The notes below the pieces were generated by a model that had not been told where the DNA came from, did no database searches, and saw nothing but the letters and a program-made list of their open reading frames with translations. Below are positions 31,524-34,959 of a DNA stretch of 34,959 nt, piece after piece; position 1 is the stretch's first letter; each line of letters begins with the position of its first letter. Source of the stretch: Nitrospirota bacterium (GTDB lineage Bacteria; Nitrospirota; Leptospirillia; Leptospirillales; Leptospirillaceae). The translations under genes were made by a program, and so were the position numbers. The stretch spans positions 1 to 34,959 of the forward strand of contig JAMCWM010000022.1 of the NCBI GenBank assembly GCA_023481175.1, written 5' to 3'.

Positions 31524-32906
31524 ATGACGAATCATGTGGATATCGGCCTTCTCAGGAAGTACGACCGCCCCGGTCCGCGCTACACCAGCTATCCCACCGC
31601 TCCGGTCTGGACGGAGGAGTTCGGGGAGAAGGAGGCGAGGGAAGAGCTTCTGCGCTCGAACAACGCGACTCCTCCCCGAGATCTCTCCCTGTACTTCCAT
31701 ATCCCGTTCTGCGAATCCCTTTGTTATTTCTGCGGATGCAGCACCATCATCACCCGGGACAAGGCCAAAGCCGAGGAATACAACGACTTCCTTGCCAGGG
31801 AAATGGGGGTGATCGCTCCCCTGACCGATAAAAACCGGAAGGTCGTCCAGCTCCATCTGGGCGGAGGGACTCCCTCGAGCCTCACCTCTTCGCAGACGCG
31901 CAAGCTCTTCCGAAATATCGACCAGCACTTCACGGTCGACTACAAGGGAGGGGAGATTTCGGTCGAGATCGATCCTCGGGAGTCTTCGAGCGACTATCTC
32001 GAGACGCTGAAGTCGGTCGGGGTGAACAGGATCAGCATGGGGGTCCAGGACTTCGATCCTGCCGTCCAGACAGCGGTCCACAGGATCCAGCCCCTGGAGC
32101 TGACCGAACGGGTTTTCCGGAAGTGCCGGGAGCTTTCCTTCCACAGCATCAATATCGATCTCATCTACGGACTCCCCTTCCAGACGGTCGAAGGTTTTTC
32201 GAAGACGCTCGATCAGATCGTCGCCCTCTCCCCCGATCGGATCGCCGTTTTCAACTATGCGCATGTGCCCTGGCTCAAAAAACACATGGTCCTGATCCGG
32301 GAATCGACCCTCCCCCCTCCCGATGTGAAGTTCGCACTCATCAGCCTGATCGGAGAAAAGTTGGGGAAGGCGGGGTACCGCTTCATCGGGATGGACCATT
32401 TCGCGAAGCCGGACGACGAGCTCTTCCGGGCCCAGATCGACAAGACCCTCTACCGGAATTTTCAGGGATATACCACGAAGAAGAATGCCGATCTTCTGGG
32501 GATGGGCGTGACGGCCATCAGCATGCTGAATGAAGCCTACTGGCAGAACGTGAAAGCCCTTCCCGACTATGCCGCCCGGACCCTTTCCGGCCGGATCGGC
32601 GCCTTCCGGGGCTTCCGCCTCTCCAAGGATGACCGGATGCGCCGGGAGATCATTTCCCGGATCATGTGCGATCTTGAAATCGACCGCAAAAATGTCCTTG
32701 CCCCCTACGGAGAGTCCTTCGATGACTACTTTGCCAGGGAGGTCGGCGTTCTGGAAGAGTTTGTTTCCGACGGTCTCATCGAGATCGCGCCGGACAAGAT
32801 CCTGATCACTTCGCTCGGGCGGATTTTTCTGCGAAACATAGCCATGGTCTTCGACGCCTATCTGAAGGAAGCGCCCAAGGGTCCCCTTTTTTCCCGGACC
32901 CTCTGA
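31524..32906 (+). CDS. hemN: Oxygen-independent coproporphyrinogen III oxidase
   Basis: Radical SAM enzyme that converts coproporphyrinogen III to protoporphyrinogen IX without oxygen. A 460-residue protein with the HemN motif FHIPFCESLCYFCGC: C63, C67 and C70 bind the cluster and C72 is the extra conserved cysteine. Also present: LHLGGGTPSSL, GVNRISMGVQDFDP, and NIDLIYGLPFQT. These separate true HemN from HemW-like proteins, which usually lack the fourth cysteine pattern and the long C-terminal domain. The ATG at 31524 is chosen from family starts; AGGAG lies about a dozen bases upstream. Last gene of the heme operon, convergent with aroE. Confidence 0.96.
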   Translation: MTNHVDIGLLRKYDRPGPRYTSYPTAPVWTEEFGEKEAREELLRSNNATPPRDLSLYFHIPFCESLCYFCGCSTIITRDKAKAEEYNDFLAREMGVIAPLTDKNRKVVQLHLGGGTPSSLTSSQTRKLFRNIDQHFTVDYKGGEISVEIDPRESSSDYLETLKSVGVNRISMGVQDFDPAVQTAVHRIQPLELTERVFRKCRELSFHSINIDLIYGLPFQTVEGFSKTLDQIVALSPDRIAVFNYAHVPWLKKHMVLIRESTLPPPDVKFALISLIGEKLGKAGYRFIGMDHFAKPDDELFRAQIDKTLYRNFQGYTTKKNADLLGMGVTAISMLNEAYWQNVKALPDYAARTLSGRIGAFRGFRLSKDDRMRREIISRIMCDLEIDRKNVLAPYGESFDDYFAREVGVLEEFVSDGLIEIAPDKILITSLGRIFLRNIAMVFDAYLKEAPKGPLFSRTL

Positions 32907-32920
32907 CAGATTTTTCCTCC

Positions 32921-32949
32921 CCGCTCCAGAAGGTTGCAATCCGGAGCGG
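32921..32949. terminator. Hairpin between convergent hemN and aroE
   Basis: Stem CCGCTCC / GGAGCGG (7 bp) with a 15-base loop, in the 51-bp gap between the stops of hemN and aroE. Neither strand has a clear T-run after the stem, so it would be a weak or factor-assisted terminator. Confidence 0.4.
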
Positions 32950-32957
32950 TCCTTCTC

Positions 32958-33863
32958 CTACAGCGATTTCCACAGGGTTTTCTGGCCGGTCGCCTCCCGG
33001 AGAATCTCCTCCATCCTCTCTGTCGGCGCCTTTTTTCCAGTCCACAGCTCAAAGGCCAAGGCCCCCTGGGCGAGAAGCATGCCCAGCCCGTTCTGGCAGG
33101 GCGTGTCGAAGCGGTCCCCCATTCGGAGAAAGGGCGTTTTTCCGCTGGTCTTAAGACCCGATTCCCCGGCCGCATAGGACAGATCGAACATAACGGTCCC
33201 CGATAAAGGGACCCCGTCAAGGGGAGGGAAGAGGAGAGAGGCCTTCTCGAAGGCCCGGAGGGAGAGGGTGTTGACCAGAAGGGGCGAAGGAGCCTGCGCA
33301 AGCCAGGATTTCCAGGAGGGATCGTCCAGGGCGCTGGCCTTGCGGTTCGGAATCCGGGCGAGAAAGGGAAGGTCTAGAATCGCCTCGCCACGCCCCCCCG
33401 TCCGGTTTACAAGGCATATCCCGGAGACCGGCCTCCGGGAAAGAGCCCAAAGGACGGCCCGGGCCGACCCTCCGGCTCCGAAGATCAGCACATGGGAGGG
33501 GAAGGGGAGGCGGCTCTCTTCCAGAAACCGGTCGAGGGCCAGAAGAAAACCTGGCCCGTCCGTGTTTTCTCCGAACCATTCCCCCTCCCGGCTGACGACG
33601 GTGTTGACAGCCCCGATTTCCCGGGCTCTCTCCGAAATCCGGTCGACCTCTCCCGTCAGGGCCTCCTTGTGGGGAAGGGTGACGTTGAAGCCCGAGACTC
33701 CGAGGATCCGGAGCGCGGCCAGAGACTGGGAGAGCCTGTCCGGGGGGATGTCAAAGGGAAGATAGGCGGCCTCGATCCCTTCGGCATCGAAGGCGGCCTG
33801 CTGGAATCGTGGGGAAAGGGAGTGGGCCACGGGATGGCCAATGATGGCGAAAAACTGTCTCAC
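32958..33863 (-). CDS. aroE: Shikimate dehydrogenase
   Basis: NADPH-dependent reduction of 3-dehydroshikimate to shikimate in aromatic amino acid synthesis. A 301-residue protein. Seen: GHPVAHSLSPRFQ (substrate serines), NVTLPHKEA with the catalytic lysine near residue 66, ENTDGPGF with the catalytic aspartate, and NADP-binding FGAGGSARAV. The usual HN after SLSPxx is replaced by QQ. The start is GTG with a weak GGGG ribosome site. The terminator of the upstream secreted-protein gene lies just before it, so aroE expression may depend on readthrough or a local promoter. Convergent with hemN. Confidence 0.93.
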   Translation of the reverse strand: MRQFFAIIGHPVAHSLSPRFQQAAFDAEGIEAAYLPFDIPPDRLSQSLAALRILGVSGFNVTLPHKEALTGEVDRISERAREIGAVNTVVSREGEWFGENTDGPGFLLALDRFLEESRLPFPSHVLIFGAGGSARAVLWALSRRPVSGICLVNRTGGRGEAILDLPFLARIPNRKASALDDPSWKSWLAQAPSPLLVNTLSLRAFEKASLLFPPLDGVPLSGTVMFDLSYAAGESGLKTSGKTPFLRMGDRFDTPCQNGLGMLLAQGALAFELWTGKKAPTERMEEILREATGQKTLWKSL

Positions 33864-33884
33864 AAAAGACCCCGCAAAAGAATC

Positions 33885-33905
33885 GGGCCCGGTTGATCCG
33901 GGCCC
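33885..33905 (-). terminator. Intrinsic terminator after the small secreted-protein gene
   Basis: Perfect 8-bp GC stem GGGCCCGG / CCGGGCCC with a 5-base loop, followed on the minus strand by GATTCTTTT. It lies between the secreted-protein stop (33939) and the aroE GTG (33863), so it should end the upstream message and insulate aroE. Confidence 0.7.
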
Positions 33906-33938
33906 TGGTCGGTGTAGAGAAGCCGGAAAAGTCCGCGG

Positions 33939-34484
33939 TTACTGGATCCAGCGCTTGGCCTCCGTCCGATAAAGCGATTCGGCTTTCTTGACGGCGTCGG
34001 CATAGTCGGAGGTCGCCTTGCGGAGTGACTCGGTATACTCTCTGAGCGCGCCCGCAACCGCCTCCTGGCGAATGGCCCGGGCTCGGGCGATAGCCACGGC
34101 AAAGTCCCTGGCGGCTCCCTTGATCTTGTCCTTCAGATGGGTATCGAAGCCCGAGCTCTGGGCGACTTCTTCCTTGACAGTATTGATCTTAAGGGTGACC
34201 TCCCGGTTCGCCCGTTCGGTGGCCTTGTCATAGGCGGCATCGGCCTTGCCCTTGGCGAGGTCGAACCTCTTGCGGGCGTCGGCCAGTGTCTTGTGGTAAA
34301 GGTTGGATGCCCGGGAGACGACGGCATCGTAATGTCCCACAGCCCGGGTCACCCGGGAGGTATCCGTCAGATTCTGTGCGAAGGTCCGGGGAACGGGCGC
34401 GACGGCGGCAACAACTCCGGAGATCACAAGTGCAAAAAGGGTCTTCGAGGCGAATCTTCGGGAGATGAAGGATCTGATTGTCAT
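33939..34484 (-). CDS. Small secreted, highly helical protein of unknown function
   Basis: A 181-residue protein with an N-terminal signal peptide (basic MTIRSFISRRFASK, then a hydrophobic core, likely cleaved after TFA near residue 36). The mature part is almost wholly alpha-helical and rich in A, K, R and E, with heptad-like spacing (e.g. LYHKTLADARKRFDLAKGKA, AYDKATERANREV), so an extended coiled coil is likely. No catalytic motif is seen. It could be a periplasmic structural or chaperone-like protein. GAGGGG lies about six bases before the ATG. A candidate extended -10 (TGCTACGAT read on the minus strand, TACGAT at 34534-34529) lies 45 bases upstream. A terminator follows the gene. Confidence 0.8.
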   Translation of the reverse strand: MTIRSFISRRFASKTLFALVISGVVAAVAPVPRTFAQNLTDTSRVTRAVGHYDAVVSRASNLYHKTLADARKRFDLAKGKADAAYDKATERANREVTLKINTVKEEVAQSSGFDTHLKDKIKGAARDFAVAIARARAIRQEAVAGALREYTESLRKATSDYADAVKKAESLYRTEAKRWIQ

Positions 34485-34931
34485 AAGCCCCTCTATTTAG
34501 AAAGGTTGTTGGGGAATAGGTCATCGCCATCGTAGCACAGAAAACACCGGTTTGGGAGAGGAATTCCCGGGGGATTGCCCTCTCAGGAACACGAAACGGC
34601 GTCCGGTCGGACGCGGTATCAGGATGCTGCGATCGGAGCCCCTGCGAACTTCTCCGGCTGGATGAAAAGAGGAATGAACGTCCGTCCGCAGGCTTCGGAT
34701 GAGCCGGAGGGCGCTCCAAACGGCTCCCGACCTTAAAAACGGAGAGCGCGAAGGAAAAAATGGATTTCGACAAAGAGAAGAGAGAGGCGTTTTCGTGTCC
34801 CCTCGAAAAGGAAATTTTGGTCTGATAAGTTTTCCTGATTAGCACGATTGTTCCGCCCGGCTCCGCCCGATTCCGATATTTCTCAACCAGAAGGCGCATA
34901 CTCTATGTCCACCTGTAGTCGGAGGACTGCC
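34485..34931. other. Non-coding region with palindrome and probable IS left end
   Basis: No gene is supported in these 447 bases. A 16-base palindrome, GCGTCCG-GT-CGGACGC, lies at 34599-34614, about 115 bases upstream of the secreted-protein gene; it could be an operator. From about 34820 the base composition changes and the sequence leads into a transposase start at 34932, so this part is likely the left end of an insertion sequence. Its terminal inverted repeat cannot be confirmed without the right end. Confidence 0.45.
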
Positions 34932-34959
34932 ATGCCTATGAATCGTTTGCAATTTCAGC
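34932..34959 (+). mobile_element. Start of IS1595-family transposase, cut by window edge
   Basis: The last 28 bases encode MPMNRLQFQ. This matches the N-terminus I know from IS1595-type transposases, which begin M(P/A)MNRxQFQPGLSMPEF. A GGAGGA ribosome site lies at 34921-34926, six bases upstream. Only nine codons are visible, so the call rests on a short match and on the changed base composition upstream; whether the element is intact cannot be seen. Confidence 0.6.

Noticed and set aside
31512-32939. 475-codon open frame opposite hemN
   Set aside because: Shadow of hemN, whose radical SAM motif and family length are clear.
1-34959. CRISPR arrays, tRNA and rRNA genes
   Set aside because: No regularly spaced repeats, tRNA-like cloverleaf with a TTC-arm, or rRNA-like sequence was found by eye on either strand.

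Overview
The window looks like chromosomal DNA of an acidophilic, chemolithotrophic Gram-negative bacterium of the Leptospirillum/Nitrospirota type. This is inferred from gene content and codon style (high GC, frequent TTG/GTG starts, a hopanoid locus with hpnJ/hpnI, ISL3- and IS1595-type insertion sequences). No ribosomal RNA or other taxonomic marker is present, so the placement is a judgement.

Layout, left to right. (1) 207-3672, minus: a GGDEF-EAL cyclic-di-GMP enzyme followed 10 bp later by a small ferredoxin-NADP reductase-type flavoprotein. (2) 3947-6158, plus: a B12-binding-type radical SAM enzyme followed by a predicted ferritin-like protein; the unit ends at a clear hairpin terminator. 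(3) 6275-17236, minus: seven genes all read leftwards. First come tkt-tal-zwf (pentose phosphate enzymes), then a lipoprotein overlapping a UbiH-like flavin monooxygenase, then a ClC-type channel with CBS domains overlapping a MgtC/DUF4010 membrane protein. (4) 17845-28966, plus: a hopanoid island with shc, hpnG, a POTRA-less Omp85-type barrel, hpnA, ispH, hpnJ, hpnI, an SMR-like membrane protein and a CruF-like membrane protein. One lipoprotein gene lies antisense inside it. (5) 28890-29570: a 5'-truncated ISL3-type transposase whose insertion has rewritten the end of cruF. (6) 29604-32903, plus: a CbiX-like chelatase, hemE and hemN. (7) 32958-34484, minus: aroE and a small secreted helical protein. 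(8) The first nine codons of an IS1595-type transposase run off the right edge.

How the genes fit together. ispH supplies isoprenoid precursor. Shc cyclises squalene to hopene. HpnG, HpnA, HpnJ and HpnI belong to side-chain and head-group assembly of extended hopanoids. The adenosylhopane synthase HpnH, the squalene genes hpnCDE, the deacetylase HpnK and the exporter HpnN are not in the window. The two uncharacterised passengers that are translationally coupled to hopanoid enzymes are an Omp85-type barrel overlapping hpnG by 4 nt and an SMR-like protein overlapping hpnI by 1 nt. They are the best candidates here for an undescribed hopanoid flipping/outer-membrane delivery route.

Regulatory signals that can be read directly include two strong divergent sigma70-type promoters around 3750-3857, a promoter before shc, and a near-consensus promoter (TTGACC-17-TATAAT) that puts transcription start on the A of the cbiX ATG, implying a leaderless mRNA. 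All function calls rest on motifs recognised by eye; no database search was possible.
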